64,000 nucleotides of DNA, taken from NCBI RefSeq assembly GCF_910589235.1, contig NC_060957.1:4034312-4098311 (forward strand), in the 5' to 3' direction. Below, piece by piece: positions 1 to 14,000 of the stretch. A model generated the notes under the pieces. It did no database searches. It was not told where the DNA came from and saw only the letters and a list, made by a program, of their open reading frames with translations. The stretch comes from Vespa crabro. Its lineage: Eukaryota > Arthropoda > Insecta > Hymenoptera > Vespidae. The position numbers and the translations under genes were made by a program. The stretch's first letter is position 1; each line of letters begins with the position of its first letter.

Positions 1-3000
1 CGATAATGATAATAATAATAACCATAATAACGATAAGATCGATAATAATAATTCTAATAATCAAATAATAACCATAATAACGATTATAACAGTAATATAT
101 TTAACAATAATAACGATGATAACGATAATATCGATAATTATGATAACAATAGTAATGATAATAACGATAATGACGATAATAATAATAACGATATCAACTA
201 TAATAATAATAAAAATAGTAACGATAATAATAATAACAATAGTAACGATAATAAAGATAATATCGATAATAAAAATAAGAGCAATATCGAAATTAACGAT
301 AATGACGATAATAATAATAAAAATAATCAAGAAAATATACATAATAAAAATAATAACGATTATAAAGGATAATAATAATATTAATGATTATAACGATAAT
401 AGGAATATTAATAATAACAATAATAACGTTAATAATGTAATAACGATGATAAAAATTACATTTCAAACGATAAAAACGATAATAATATTAACAATAATAA
501 AGACCATAATGATAATGACTATAATGACGATATCAATAATAAGAATAATATCGATAATAACGATAATAACGGTTTCTAATAAATACATTAGAAACGATAA
601 TAACTATAATAATAATAATAATAATAATAATAAAGACGACAAAAATGATATTAATAATAACAATAAAATAGATAATAACGATAATAACGATGATAATAGT
701 GACATAAATTACAAAAATAACGATAATAACTAGAATTATAATAATTATAAAAAAATATTTATGATAAAAACTATAATAACGATAACAATAATAACACTAA
801 TAACGATAAAAGCAATAATAACGATAATGAGAATAATAACTATAATAACGAAGTTGACGATAATAACGATAATAACGATAACAATAATATCGATAATAAC
901 AAATAAATAATAATATTAATAACATTAATAATAATAATAATGGTAATAATGATAAAAATAAAAAAATATTAACAATAATAACGGTAATAACGATAATAAT
1001 AATAATAATAATTAAGATAATAGCAATAATATCGATAATAATAATAATAATAAGAATAAAATATTAACAATAATAACGATTATAACGATAATAACGTAAT
1101 AACGATAATAACGAAAATAGTTTTAATAATAATAACAATAATATCAATAATAACGGTAATAAAGATAATAACGATAATAATAATAACTACAATAGCGATA
1201 ATAAAGATAATAATAATAGTATTAATACCATAATAACGACAGTATCGATAATAATAATAATAATAATAGAATAATAACGATAACTATTTTAACGATAATA
1301 ATAATAACAATAATAACGATATTAACGATAATAACAATAAAAACAATAATAATAATAATAACGCTTAAACGTAAATAACGATAAAGTAATAATAACATCA
1401 ATAACGATAATAATTGTAATAACGATAATAAAAAGAATAAAAATAATAATAACGATAATAACGATAATAATGTTCAAAATGATTGTATAAATAAAAATAA
1501 TTACAATAAAAACGATAATAATAATAACGATAATAACGATAATAACAATAAAAAAGTTAATAATAATAATAACGGAAGAAACTAAAATGAATACAATAAG
1601 AATAATAACGATATTAACGTTAATACCAATAAAAGCGATAATAATAGTAATAACGATCATAACGGTTATAATAATAATGACAATAATTAAGATAATAGAG
1701 ATAACAACGATAACTATAATAACAATAATAACGATAATAACGATATTAACGATAATGATAAGACTAATAACAATAACAACAAAAATAACGATAATGACGA
1801 TAATAACGATAATAATAATTACAACAATAACGATAATAACAATAATCACGATAATAAAGATAAAAATAATAACAATTATAACGATAATAACGATAATAAA
1901 AACAAAAACAATAAAAATAATAATAACGATAATAACGATAATAATGGTTATAATAATAACAATATTAATAATAAAAACGATAATAATAATAACAATAATA
2001 ACGATAATAACGGTCATAACGGTTATAGTAATAATAACAATAATTAAGATATTAACAATAATGACGGTAATAATATTAAAAATAATAACGATAATAACGA
2101 TAATAATAAAATTACCAACAATAATAACGATAATAACGATATTAAAGATAATAATGTTAATAATAATAACAATAATAACAAAAAAACGATAATAAAGATA
2201 ATAATAACAATAATAACAATAATAACGATAATATCATTAATAACAATAATAACGATAAAAACGATAATAACGGTATTACATCATAATATAACGGTATTAT
2301 AGTATAATATAATAATAATAATAACGATAATTACGATAATAACAATATAGCAGATAATAATAATAATATCGAAAAAAACGATAAAAATAGTAATAATAAG
2401 AAAAATAATAACAAGAATAGCGACAATAACGATAATAACGATAATAATAATAACAACAATAACGATAACAACGATAATCAAGATAAAACGGATAATAATA
2501 ATAACATTAATGTTGATAATGACGATAATAATATTAATAACAATAATAACGATAAAAACGATAATAACGGTAATAACAATATTAACAACAAGAAAGGTAA
2601 TAATAATAATAAGGATAATAACGATAATAACGAAACTAATAATAATATCAATAAGAATGATAACAACGATAATAACGATAATAGAGATAATAACGGTTAT
2701 AATAATAATAACAATAATACCTATAATAATGATAACAAAGAAAATTACAGTAATATTAATAATGTTTATAAAGATAATAACGATAATAATAATAACAGTA
2801 ATAATGATAATAAGGGTAATAACGATAATAATAATAATAACAACAATAACGATAATTAGTATAATAACAGTAATGGTAATAATTATAATCATATCAATAA
2901 TTATGATAAAAACGGTTATAATGATAAAAACGATAATAACTATAATAAATGTATTAACGATAATAATAATAAAAAAAATAACGATATTGACGATATTAAC

Positions 3001-4911
3001 AATAATATCAATACTAATAATAATAACAATAATAACTATAATAACGATAATAACGATAATAACGATAATAATAATAATAAAATTGTTGATGTATATGACA
3101 AAAATTATGGTAATAATAATTAGATATAAACAATAATAACAATAACAACGATAAAAATAATAACAGTAATAACGATAATAATATTAATAGCAATAATAAC
3201 GATAATAACGATAGTAAGGATAACAATAAGATAATAATAACGATAATAACCATAATAACTTTAATAACGATAATTATAATAACAATAACAACGATAATAA
3301 CAATTATAACAATAAAAACGATAATAATAATAATATCGATAATAACGATAATGACAATAATATTAATAACAATAAGAACGATAATATCGATAATAGCTAT
3401 AAAAACAGTAATATCGAAGATAACAATAATAATAACGATATTTCTAATAATAATCAATATTAATAATAACCATATAATCGATTATAAGGTTAATAAAGAA
3501 AATAATAACGGTAATAATACTAATAACGATTGTAACGAGTATAACTATCTTAAGGATAAAAAACGATAATATCAATAATAACGATAATAACGATGATAAT
3601 AATAATAATAATATTAATAATTATATTAAAACAATAACAATAATAATAAAATAATAACGATAATAACGACAATAACGATAATAACGGTGATAACTATAAT
3701 AAGGATTATAACGACGATAACGGTAATATCGATAGTAACGATAATAACAATAACAATAGCGATAATAACAACAGTAACGTTAATACTATTAATAATGATA
3801 ATAATAATAATAACGTTAATAACAATAAATTGATAATATCGATATTAACTGTAATAATAATGATACTAATAATAGTAATAATAGTAATAATTATCGTATC
3901 GATAATATCGATAGCGGTATTTATAACGATAATAACGATAATATCGATTATAACGATTATAACGGAAATAACAATAATAACGATAAGTGCGATAATAAAG
4001 TATATAACGGTAATAATATTAATAATATCAATTATAATTATATTACTAATATTAACGATAATAATCATAATAACAACAATATAGTTCATAACGTTAATAA
4101 TAATGAAAAAAAGAATCATAATATTAACAATAATAATAAAAATAACGAATAAAAACGTTAATAACAATTGTAACGTATTAGTGATAATATTAAGGATAAT
4201 ATTATTATTAATAATAATAGCGATGATAAAGATGAAAATAATTATAACGATAATAAATATAGTAAAGATAATATCAATTATAATAATATCGATAAAAACG
4301 ATAATATGGATTATTTTAATAAAAACGATAATAAAGATAATAACAATAATAACGAATATAACACTTAAAACGGTAATAACGAAAATAATGATAATAAATA
4401 TTTTAATAATAATTATAATAATAATATTATTATTTATAATATTAATAATAACGATAAAACAGTAATAATAAAAATCATGATAATTGCGATAATAACTATA
4501 TTAATAATTATTATATTAATAATAGTAATAGTAATAATAATAACGATACAAACTGTCAAAATGGAAATAACGATAACTGCAATAATAACGTTAATAACTA
4601 TAATAACGATAGTAACGATAATATCAATAATAACGATAATAACGATAGTAATGGTAATAAAGTTAATAAGGATAATATGAACGATAATAATAACAATAAT
4701 AATAATATTATTAATGATTATAATAATAACGATAATAACGATAATAATTACAATAACAATAATAGTGACAACAATGATAATAACTTTATTAACGATAATA
4801 ATAACAATAATAATAATTATTATAACGATTATAAAGGTTATAACTATGTTAAGGATAATAACTATCATATCAATAAATACGATAATAACTATTAGAATAA
4901 TAATATTAATA
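1..4911 (+). repeat. AAT/AAC/GAT triplet satellite, block A left part
   Basis: Nearly every base fits a 3-bp rhythm of AAT, AAC and GAT triplets, with the 9-mer AATAACGAT as the commonest word and single-base variants such as AACAAT, AATGAT, AAAGAT, ATTAAC and AGTAAC. The plus strand always carries the A-rich version. Frames reading Asn/Asp and Ile/Thr are open, the third plus frame is full of TAA, and all three minus frames are open, so long ORFs here are an artefact of composition. There is no start context, domain or codon-bias change that would mark a gene. The whole stretch is collinear with 42752-49199, apart from an extra ~1.48 kb in that copy. It runs off the left edge of the window. 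Confidence 0.95.
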
Positions 4912-7900
4912 TTTCTCCTTTTTTTTCTTTTTTTTTGATGGTCTGAGAATGCCGATCTTTACGCACTATCGCACGACCCCTCCAACTAGAGGAACACTTC
5001 ACCATTTGGGTCCCCCATTAATGTCCTGGAATGTCTGGCTCGCCGTTGAAATAGGCACTACCGACTAAACTTATATCCATACTAATGGCATAGTGAAACC
5101 ATCCCGGCACCGCTATGGGCCATTACTTCGAAATGGCGCTACTACATGAGGTCGCTTTACGGGATTCTCCATTCGGCTTCATGGGGCAGGAGACTCGTGC
5201 AAAATTAGGGTCACGTCTATTGGCCGCCCATCTCCTTTTTTCTGCATAAGATGGCCCTGACTTACCTTGTTCCATTCCTACTGACCTCGGAGCAATACCT
5301 TGCCTACGTTGTCTGGCGAGATGTCTCCGAGGTCCTGCTTCAATGCAGTTGATCGGCGTTCTACCGAGTACACCTGAAAAACGTGTGGTGGGCGTCGTCA
5401 TTTGTCGACCCCCCATAGGGGCAGTTGCTGTCTCATACCTTCCTCATTTTTGCTAGGTAGGAGCAGAATGGGAAATACCCTGACAAGAATTGGGTGAGGT
5501 AGAAGTCGACCTCTCCCGCCTCCCGGTTTAGTCAGTTGTCTAATTGACTGATGAAACGGGCAATCCATCTGCCCCTAGGTTCTTGTTCTCATCTGCTTTG
5601 CCAGGCCTCGATGCTGCGATCCTTGATGCCTCCACCTTCCCCAGAACGGGCTTCTGCTGGTGGACGAATTGTCTCTCTTTGGTTAGTAGATCGATCGTGA
5701 TTACCCCCGCGATCATTAACACCGCGGGCTTCGAGACCGTGCGGTAGGAACACGCGATTCAAAGAGCGCTTCTCATCTGTACCACGGCTATGCGCTTGCG
5801 ATCTTTCTCGTGTCGCAGCGCCTCGGTCCAGACGTCCTCGCCACACAGCATCACTGCTTCGGCGGCGCACATCAGTAGTCGCCTCATGCACGGTCGTGGA
5901 CCGTTGACGTTTGCCATGAGTGTGCCAAGCGAGGGTACTACTTTTCCGCCTTATTGGCTCCCCTAATTATATGCTCTACGAAATTGAGGTAGCTTTCAAG
6001 CATTACGCCTAGATATTTTACCGCTGACTTGGTCTGGACCATCGGGTCTCCTACCGTGAAGGTGCGCAAGGTGTTGTTACGCTTCTTCGTAAGTAGCTTC
6101 GTGGTTGAGCAGCAGCTGTGCGTCCTCCGTTTCTATTGCGTTTATGATAACTGCAATGACATCTGCGAACCCCACCATGAAAGATCCCTCAGGGACTGCC
6201 ATACGTAAGATACCGTCATTGAAAATATTCCAAACATCAGGTCCCAGTATGGAGTCCTTGGCTGCACCCGATGTCCATCCCAATCTTTTCGGAACATCGC
6301 CTCTATTGAATTCTAGGAAGCGCTCGTTCAGGTAGTCCCCGAGTATTCGGAGTAGATTCTCCGGGAGTAGGTACTACTGCAATTACATTCGAGCGCTTCA
6401 CTTGCCAAGTCCCACCTGATGAAGTTGAAGGCATTTCGCACGTCTAAGGTAGTCAGCAGATACAAATGGCGAGATAAATTATTTCGGCGCTCTGTCATAT
6501 TAGCGGACGTGACAACTTATTGGACTGCGTGTATAGTGGAGAGGCCAGATCGAAATCCTTACTGACGGACAGCGCGTGGACAGTCCTCTGCCCACACGGC
6601 AGGTGTGACCTAAACAGTTTCTCCAGGACTTTGTCAGTCGTGTCGAGCATATATAAAGGCCTGTATGACGAAACGACATCTGCTGGGTCCTTGCCCTTAT
6701 TTATGAGTACAAATCTCGTTTTCTTCCACGGGGCGGGAAAAATGCTCTCCCTTAGGCACATGTTAAGCAAGACTTGACTCTGCGTGACAGCTTTCATTAT
6801 TTCCGCTGGAAAGCCGTCTGGTCCTGGAGCTTTCTTGTTCCGCATAGAAGATGCGGCCCTGAGGAGCTCTCCCACCGTAAACTGTGGCGCTTCGGGGCTG
6901 CCATTCGCAGACGGGCCAAACTATTAATTCGGCTGTGAGGGGAATAGGGTATCAACTATGTTCTCCAACGTCCTCGCGTCCTGAGAGATTCCTTGCTTGT
7001 GTGTCCCCAGCTTGCGAGTAACGATCTGATATCTAAATTCCCACCGATTCTGGTCGATATCCATGCACAGCTCCTTCCAGCACCGTCCTTGAATGGCTTT
7101 GAAGATCCTCTTCAGTAACATGTTGGCCGCTTTATACTCTACGCTCAAGTGAGCAGCGTCGAGCTCGCGGCTCTACGTTCGTTGTGCTAACCGGCGAAGC
7201 CTTATGTTCTTCTTGCGAAGAACTGTGATCTCGTTCGTCCAACAGTATGCAGGACGCCGCTGCCGGTTCGTGTTATTTCCTACTATCGCGCAAGCCTTTT
7301 GGATGAGTAGCATAGTTGCTGCAGTAATCCTCCTGGATTGCGCATGTGGCGATAGACTCGCGGAAGCAATTTGAAGGGATCTCCATCCTTCATTTAAGAC
7401 CGAAGACAGCCTCTCTCGATCCATTTTTGCAATGATCTACCGGAGGGTCTTACTGGAGTTGTCACGGATGGCCTCCTATCTTGTACATCGAAGAGGATGT
7501 ACTGATGGTCGCTCCCGGTATAATCCTCAATTACCCGCCAGCCTGCGACTCTTGCCACAAGTTGTTCGTTGGCTAGAGAGACGTCCAGGATCGTCTGTAG
7601 CCAAGCCTTCAACAAGGTTGACGTCGAGCCTGTGTTGAGTACTGATAGCTGTAGTCTCGACACCAACTCCATGATTCACCTTCCTCTGGAGTCCGGTCTG
7701 AACTCCCCCCATTTGAGAGTTTTGGCGCTTAAGTCTCCAGCCATAATGAGATCACCATGCATTTCCCGTAGCACGTTTTCCAGATCGTCCAGTTTGTTCT
7801 GGAAGTCCTCTGTCCGGTCATACGGGGTGAGATATACGCTGTCATAAGTCATCAAGTTATGTTTCACCCAAATGTAACCGCGTCCGTAATCCTGATCCGA

Positions 7901-8075
7901 CACATTTATCTGTCGGGTATCTGAGATCAAGACAGCCGCGGTGCCCAATTCGTCGGCGTACCATCCAGCTCCTATTATATTCTGGTACTGTTCGCTGATC
8001 AGAACATCATCCGCTTATTTCTCAGAGCAAATCTGGGTTAGGAGGTGGGACAGAGTTGGGTTAGGTGATGGAATA
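4912..8075 (-). mobile_element. R1-clade non-LTR retrotransposon copy 1, 5'-truncated
   Basis: Read on the minus strand, this copy begins about 8075 near the start of ORF2, runs through endonuclease, reverse transcriptase and C-terminal domains, and ends in a 3' UTR with an A-rich tail at 4914-4937. The last unique bases (GCATTCTCAGACCATC in copy 3, one base different here) precede the A tract in copies 1, 2 and 3, which defines the 3' end. ORF1 and the 5' UTR are absent, typical of incomplete target-primed reverse transcription. The flanks on both sides are satellite. Its sequence is GC-richer than its surroundings. It is the duplicate of copy 2 at 49200-51853. Confidence 0.93.
5216..8060 (-). 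pseudogene. R1 copy 1 ORF2 remnant (endonuclease + reverse transcriptase)
   Basis: Fragments in shifting frames can be read in order. The apurinic-type endonuclease lies at 7948-7390: its GDLNAK motif has become GDLSAK (key Asn lost), while GSDHQYILFDV with the catalytic SDH is intact. The N-terminal fingers of the reverse transcriptase (KAPGPDGFPAEIMKA) lie at 6875-6600. The polymerase palm, SILGPDVWNIFNDGIL then GFADVIAV, lies at 6283-6077. In that second motif the active-site YVDD of the clade reads FADV, so the second catalytic Asp (at 6158-6160) is replaced by Val. A C-terminal region with CPYGG…HHTFFRC lies near 5400, and the stop that ends copy 3's ORF2 is conserved at 5216-5218. Several frameshifts and stops make it non-functional. 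It once supplied the enzyme for target-primed reverse transcription. Confidence 0.9.
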
Positions 8076-8506
8076 AGAGTGAAAATGATTACGATATTAA
8101 TAATAATAATAATAATATAGAGAATAATAATAATTACGATATAAAAGATAGTAACAATGATAACGATATTAATAACGATTATTATAATAGTAACGATAAC
8201 ATTAAAAATAATAACAATATTATTAATTATAATAATAATACTGATAATGAAAAAAAATAAGGATATAAACGTATATAACGATAATAACGACAATAATAAC
8301 GACAATGATAATAGTAACGAAAATAACGGTAGCAATGATAAAAATTACGATAATAACGATTATAACGATTATAACGTTAATAACGATAATAATAACGATA
8401 GTAAGGATAACGATAAAAACATTAATAAAGTTGATAATTACGATAATAGTAGTAGTAACAATAACAGCGACAATAATAAAGATAATAATAGTAATGTAGT
8501 TAATAA
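8076..8506 (+). repeat. Satellite spacer between R1 copy 1 and the LINE
   Basis: About 430 bp of AAT/AAC/GAT satellite, in the same orientation as the rest of the window. It is matched by 51854-52281 in block B with only small differences, including a run of eight A around 8250 before GGATATAAACG. There is no gene. Confidence 0.9.
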
Positions 8507-8727
8507 CTCTGGATTGAAACGATATATATATTCTAGCAGTACATGAGACTAGATTTTTGGATAAAAATGTGACAGAAACTAAAGAATATAAAATCTTTAA
8601 AGGTATGTATGCGATTAAAATTATGATGTGATTGCCAAACTTGGTAACAGACTTATATATCTGTAAATGAGTATTAAACTTTGTAACAGAATTCAAATCC
8701 CGCTCAGAAAGGATGTCTCTTTAGACG

Positions 8728-9126
8728 ATGAAATGCAAAAGTCAATTATACATTTTTATTAATTGTCATGCACCAATAAATAAAGACAATATGAAGAACC
8801 CAAATAAAGTAGAGGAATTCTGGGACATCCTGGACGATAGAATGTCTAAAATTCCAAAGTCAAATGTAGTGATATTACTTGGAGATTTCAATGCCCAAAT
8901 AGGAAGAGAGAGAATTCAAAGAACAATAGTGGGAGAATATGCTGCACACCAAAGAATAAATAGAAATGGGATGAGATTGATTACTATTTGTAAAAACTTT
9001 CAATTGAAGGTATTATTGACTTTCTTCAGGAAATTGCCAAGAAGAGCTAAAACATGTATTTCTCCAAATCCATGTTTCCAAGGTGAATTTCAAATAGATC
9101 ATGTAGCTATATCCAAAGAAACATGA
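8728..9126 (+). pseudogene. LINE copy A endonuclease domain fragment
   Basis: An open stretch of 132 codons shows the hallmarks of an exonuclease-endonuclease-phosphatase fold LINE endonuclease. INCHAPINKD is the strand with the conserved Asn-x-HAP, VVILLGDFNAQIGRE is the GDFNA catalytic motif, and FQIDHVAI is the final Asp-His pair. The N-terminal metal-binding portion is not in frame and the region upstream (8507-8727) is riddled with stops. The catalytic Asp of GDFN is still present here, whereas copy B has Glu. The reading frame differs from that of the downstream reverse transcriptase, so at least one frameshift separates them. Confidence 0.82.
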
Positions 9127-9182
9127 CGGAAATTATGTGTGTCAAGGTAGTAAGAAGGTGAGAATTTGAATCTGATTACTTT

Positions 9183-11090
9183 TTGTCTAAAATCAAAATC
9201 AATTTCTTACCCAACAGAAATCACAGAAGAGGGGAAATAATAAATAAGTACAATACAAATAGACTCCAAATTACACAAGAAACTTTGGAAATATTTCAGG
9301 AAGAAATAAAAGTAACTCATCATGGGAAGTGGCAAGATTTATTAAAAGAAATAACGAACGCAGCCCAGAAATTATTTGAACTAGCCAAGCATAGAAAAAA
9401 ACCTTGGTGGAACTAAATATGTGAAAATGCATTACAGGATAGAATAAAACAATGGAAAAAGTGGAAATACTCGGGGAAGACTGAACACCATGATCTATTC
9501 AAACGACGAATGAAAGACGCTGCTAGAATAATAAGGGGAGTTAAAAAATCTTTCGAAAAATCACATCTTATCGACATGCAAAACAACTTTTTTAAAAATA
9601 ATTCATGAAATTTCAATCAGACATTTAAGACTCAATTAAAGGGGTATCAAGCGTCTAGCATATGCTTCAAAGATGAAATTTGTAAATATGGCCTAAGCAT
9701 TGCGGAATACTGTGAAATAATTGCGAAACACTTTGACCAACTTTTAAACTGCCCTAAACCAAAACATGAATTTGAATTCTCAGAAACAACTGAAAATCTG
9801 GTAGAAGATATACCACCCAAAGGTGAAGAAATTAAGGAAGCAATTAACAATCTAAAAAATAATAATGCTAGTGAAGAAGACTCTATAATAGCTGAACTTT
9901 TGAAATGTTCTCAATTAAAAGTCATTGAAGAAATGCAGTTAATCTTTGAAGATATTTGGAGAACCGAGAGGTTTCCAGAAGAGAGGAAAGTAACTCTAAT
10001 TCATCCATTACATAAAAAGGGGACAGACAGAATGAAGATAATTATAGAGGCATTTCTCTTCTGCAAACTGCATACAAGGTGATCTCAAAAATATTGCTGA
10101 ATAGAATATAATCAACACTTGACAAGCAACGGGGAGAGTAGCAAGCTGGATTTCGAAAAGATAGATCTTCTTCAGAAAAAACTTTTAACTAACAATTCAT
10201 AATTCGCCGTAGGATACTGAATTCAAAAGACATAGTTATAACTTTTATAGATTTTTAAAAGGCATTTGACTCGGTTGGTAAAGAAAGCATAGATAAAATA
10301 ATACGTTAATAATAAATTGGCCAACTTTATACGTGAAACACTAACTGACACGATATCAAAAGTAAAATTTATGGATGAGATATCTATAACTATTGAGGTA
10401 AATATAGGTGTAAGGCAAGATGATGATTAATCACCACTTCTATTCAACTGAGTTCTAGGAAAAATTGTCAGAATTTGGAAGGTAAAACTAAAAGAACAAA
10501 ACGTTTCGCCAGTTAATTTGGGAAGAAAGAACTAAGGCATTGAAATAAGTTGTCTAGAATTTGCAGACGACTTTGCTATAATGTCAGACAACCTAAAAAG
10601 TGCAACAATACAAATCAATCTCTTGGAAGAAATAGCTGACAAAGCAAGTTTGAACTGCTTAGTACTAAATTATAGATTAGATAAACTAGATGTACCAGAA
10701 AGGAGAATCATGAGGATAATTTTAGGTCCAGTGAAATCAACAAAAGTATGGAAATTAATATCTAATACTGAAATATACAGGAACATAGAGGGCATAACTG
10801 AAAGGATAAGGAAATGAAGACTGCAATTTTTGGCCATATTTACAGAATGGATGAATACAAATTAAAAAAAGGACACTAGTGTACCTTTGGGAGAAAAAGA
10901 CAACAACAAGTCGGATCAAGAGGTAAAGAAAGATCTAGAAAGATATAATATAAGTGAGGAAGAAACTATAGACACAGAGATTCTTAGAAAGAGGGTAATA
11001 AGAATGGAAGAATTCCAAGGTAGATTGGTGGAGAAACCTGGTGCAAAGTGGTCTGAGAACAGAAAAAAGAGCACAGTGGAAAGATGAAGG
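9183..11090 (+). pseudogene. LINE copy A linker, reverse transcriptase and C-terminal tail
   Basis: From 9183 one frame runs through the linker to the RT fingers with stops at 9414 and near 9606, reaching KEAINNLKNNNASEEDSIIAELLK and TLIHPLHKKG (9830-10020). The palm motif A reads IDF-stop-KAFDSV near 10240-10275, with a TAA that is also present in copy B. Motif C is intact as EFADDFAIM near 10563-10587, followed by LEEIADKASL. The tail contains RRIMRIILGPVKSTKVWKL and, in another frame, a FGHIYRMDE-like segment typical of this family. Many stops and shifts make it non-functional. Relative to copy B it lacks about 11 bp near 10305 but keeps about 100 bp near 10760-10865 that B has lost. Confidence 0.82.
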
Positions 11091-14000
11091 AATATTGGAG
11101 GGAACGAAAAAGAAAACAGCTAAGTAAGAAGATTTGAAATTGGTATAGGGTCCCCAGCAGGCCTCATCGAAAAAATAAGAATAGAAATATAATAAAAATT
11201 ATAACGATAATAACGACTATAATAATATTAACAATAATAACGATAACAACAATAATAACGATTATAACGATAATAACGATATTAACGATAATAACGATAA
11301 TAACGATAAAAACGATAATTACAATATTAACGATAATAATAACAATGATAATAATAATAAGAATGATAATAATGATAATAACGAAAATAAAGACAATAAT
11401 GATAATAACGATAATAATAATTGTAACGATAATAACATTAATAACAATAATAATTACAATAACATAAATAATAACGGTAATAACTGTAATAAAAATTATA
11501 ATAAAAATAATAAGAATAACGATAATATCGATAATTACGGTAATAACGGTAATAACGGTAAAACGATAATAACGATAAAACGATTATAATTATAGTAACA
11601 TTGATAATGATAATATGAAAGATAGAAGTAATAAAAACGTTAACCACGATAATGATAATATCGATAACGATAACGTAAATATCGATAATAATATCGATTA
11701 TAGCGATAATAACGGTAATAATAACGATAATGATAGTATTAATAATAATAATAATGATGATAATAACAATAATTACAATAATAATAGTAAAGATGTTAAT
11801 AACGATAATAACGATCATATCAATAATAATGATAATAATAATAATAAAGATAATAACGATAATAACGGTAATAACGGTAATAACGATTATAATGATAATA
11901 ACGATAATAACGCTAATAACGATAATAATATCATAATAATAATCATTACTATAATGAAAATAATTACTATATTAATAATGGTATTAGTAATAATAATAAT
12001 AATAATAATAACGTTAATAACTATAATAACAATTATTAGGATAATAAATTTGATAACGATCATTACGATAAAAAAGATAATAACGGTAATAAAAATTAGA
12101 ATAATAATAATAATTATAATAATAATAATAATAACGATATTGAAGATAACAAATTTAATAACGATAAAAACGTTAATAACGATAATAATAATTACATTAA
12201 TAAAGATAACAGCAATTATTATACAAATAATAATACCAAAAATAACGATAATAACGACAAAATAGTTAATAATAATAACAAAAATAACAATAATATCGAT
12301 AATAACGTTAATAACGATAATAACGTTAATTATTATCTCCACAATAATGATAATAACGATAATAATAATAATAATAACTCTAATAACGATAATACCGTTA
12401 ATAATAATAATAATAACGATAATATCGATAACAATAATAGTAATTACAATAACAAAATAATATGAATAATAATAATAACAACAACAATAATAATAATAAT
12501 AACAACGATAATTAAGATAACAACGATAACAGCAATAACAATAAGGACTATAATAACGAAAATAAGGATAATAATATTAAGTATAATAACGGTTATAGCG
12601 TTAAAAATAAAAATAACAAAAAAAAATATTAACGATTATTAGGATAATAACGATAATAATAATCGTAATAATAACAATACCTACAACAATAACGGTAATA
12701 ACGATAATAACAATGGTAATAACTATAATAACAATAATAACGATCATAACGGCAATAACGTTAATACAGATAATAATAATAACACTAATAGCGATAATAA
12801 CGAAAATGGCTATAGTAACGATAATAATAATAACAATAGTAACGGCAATAACGATAATAATAATAATAATAATAATAACGATATTAACGATAATATCGAT
12901 AATAGTAATAATAATAATAGAATAATATCGATTTTAACGATTATAACGATAATAATAATAACAATAGTAAAGATAATAAAGTAAATAACGATTATAAAAA
13001 TAATAACAATTGAATAATGACGATAATAAGGATTATAACGATAATAATGAGTATATAATAACGATAATAACGATAATAACGATCAGAACGATAAAAATAT
13101 TAACAATAATATCGATAATGAAGATAATATAAATAACAATAATAACGATAATAACGATTATAACGATAAAAATAATAACGATAATAATATAAATAACTAG
13201 AATAATAATAACAATAATAACAATAATAATGGAAATAACAATAATAACGATAAGTATGATAACATTAATAACAAAAATAACGGTATAAACGATTTTAACC
13301 GTGATAATAATAAGATTAATAACGATAATATCAATAATTATAAAAATAATATTATCGATAACAACGATAACAATAATAACAATAATAACGATAATGACGA
13401 TAATAACGTGAATATTAACAACAGTATTAAAGTTGATAATGATAATAACGATAATAATAATAATATAGATATTAATAATAATAACATCTACAATAATAAA
13501 AATAATAACGTTAATAACAAAAATAAAAATATCAACGATAATGACGACAATGACGATAAATCCATAATAATAATAATAACAATAAGAACGATAATAATGA
13601 TTATAAGGATAGTAAAATAATACTAATAATAACGATAATAACGATAATAACGATAACATCAATAACAATAATGACGATGATAAAGACAATAACGATTATA
13701 ATAAGAAGAATAATAACGGTTATAACTTTAATAACAATAATAATAGTAACAACATTAGTAACGATATTAAGTGTAATAACTATAATAACATTATTAATAT
13801 TAACATAACTAGAATGATAACGATAATAATAATCGCAATAATAAAAATATTAACAATAATAGCGATATAAATGTTATTAACGATTATTTCGTTAATAATA
13901 ATAATACTAATAACGTTAATAACGAGAATAATAATAATAATAATAATAATTATAAAGATAATAAAGATTATAACAATATTAATGATAATGATCTACAATA

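Larger units (their letters stand above)
8507..11186 (+). mobile_element. RTE/craniofacial-like non-LTR retrotransposon copy A, truncated and decayed
   Basis: A moderately AT-rich unique block starts abruptly at CTCTGGATTG and ends after GGCCTCATCG with an A-rich tail, satellite lying on both sides. On the plus strand it carries the C-terminal part of an apurinic-type endonuclease, a long linker, a reverse transcriptase and the basic C-terminal tail of an insect LINE family often annotated as craniofacial development protein 2-like (RTE/BovB-type). The 5' end of the endonuclease is missing or very eroded. Copy B lies at 52282-54890. Assignment to RTE rather than a Jockey or CR1 relative rests on recognising the motif style and is not certain. 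Confidence 0.85.
1..12010 (+). repeat. Segmental duplication, block A
   Basis: This block recurs in the same orientation as block B at 42752-55637. Anchors are position 1 matching 42752, the R1 3' end at 4912 matching 49201, the LINE 5' end at 8507 matching 52282, and the LINE 3' end at 11186 matching about 54890. Both copies contain the same R1 remnant (truncated at the same point), the same ~430-bp satellite spacer and the same LINE remnant with common premature stops. One duplication after decay of both elements explains this better than two pairs of insertions. Homology stops near 12010, but the next ~170 bp of A resumes at about 59645 in B, after a ~4-kb interruption. Confidence 0.9.

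Noticed and set aside
3014..3457. Minus-strand Ile/Val/Leu-rich frames resembling membrane proteins
   Set aside because: ATT, ATC, GTT and TTA codons of the complementary satellite produce hydrophobic strings by composition; no charged loops or starts are conserved between blocks A and B.
1..4911. Regular short repeats as a possible CRISPR array
   Set aside because: There are no constant repeats separated by unique spacers of fixed size, the rhythm is 3 bp, and the genome is an arthropod's.
5544..5747. Plus-strand frames across R1 copies 1 and 2 (such as 5544-5747, 7569-7847 and 51206-51625)
   Set aside because: They are antisense shadows of the ORF2 remnants.
8030..8075. GGTTAGG words as insect telomere (TTAGG) repeat
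   Set aside because: Only two copies occur, and the first lies in a stretch aligned to the ORF2 start of R1 copy 3 (CCTAACCCAG), so it is element sequence.
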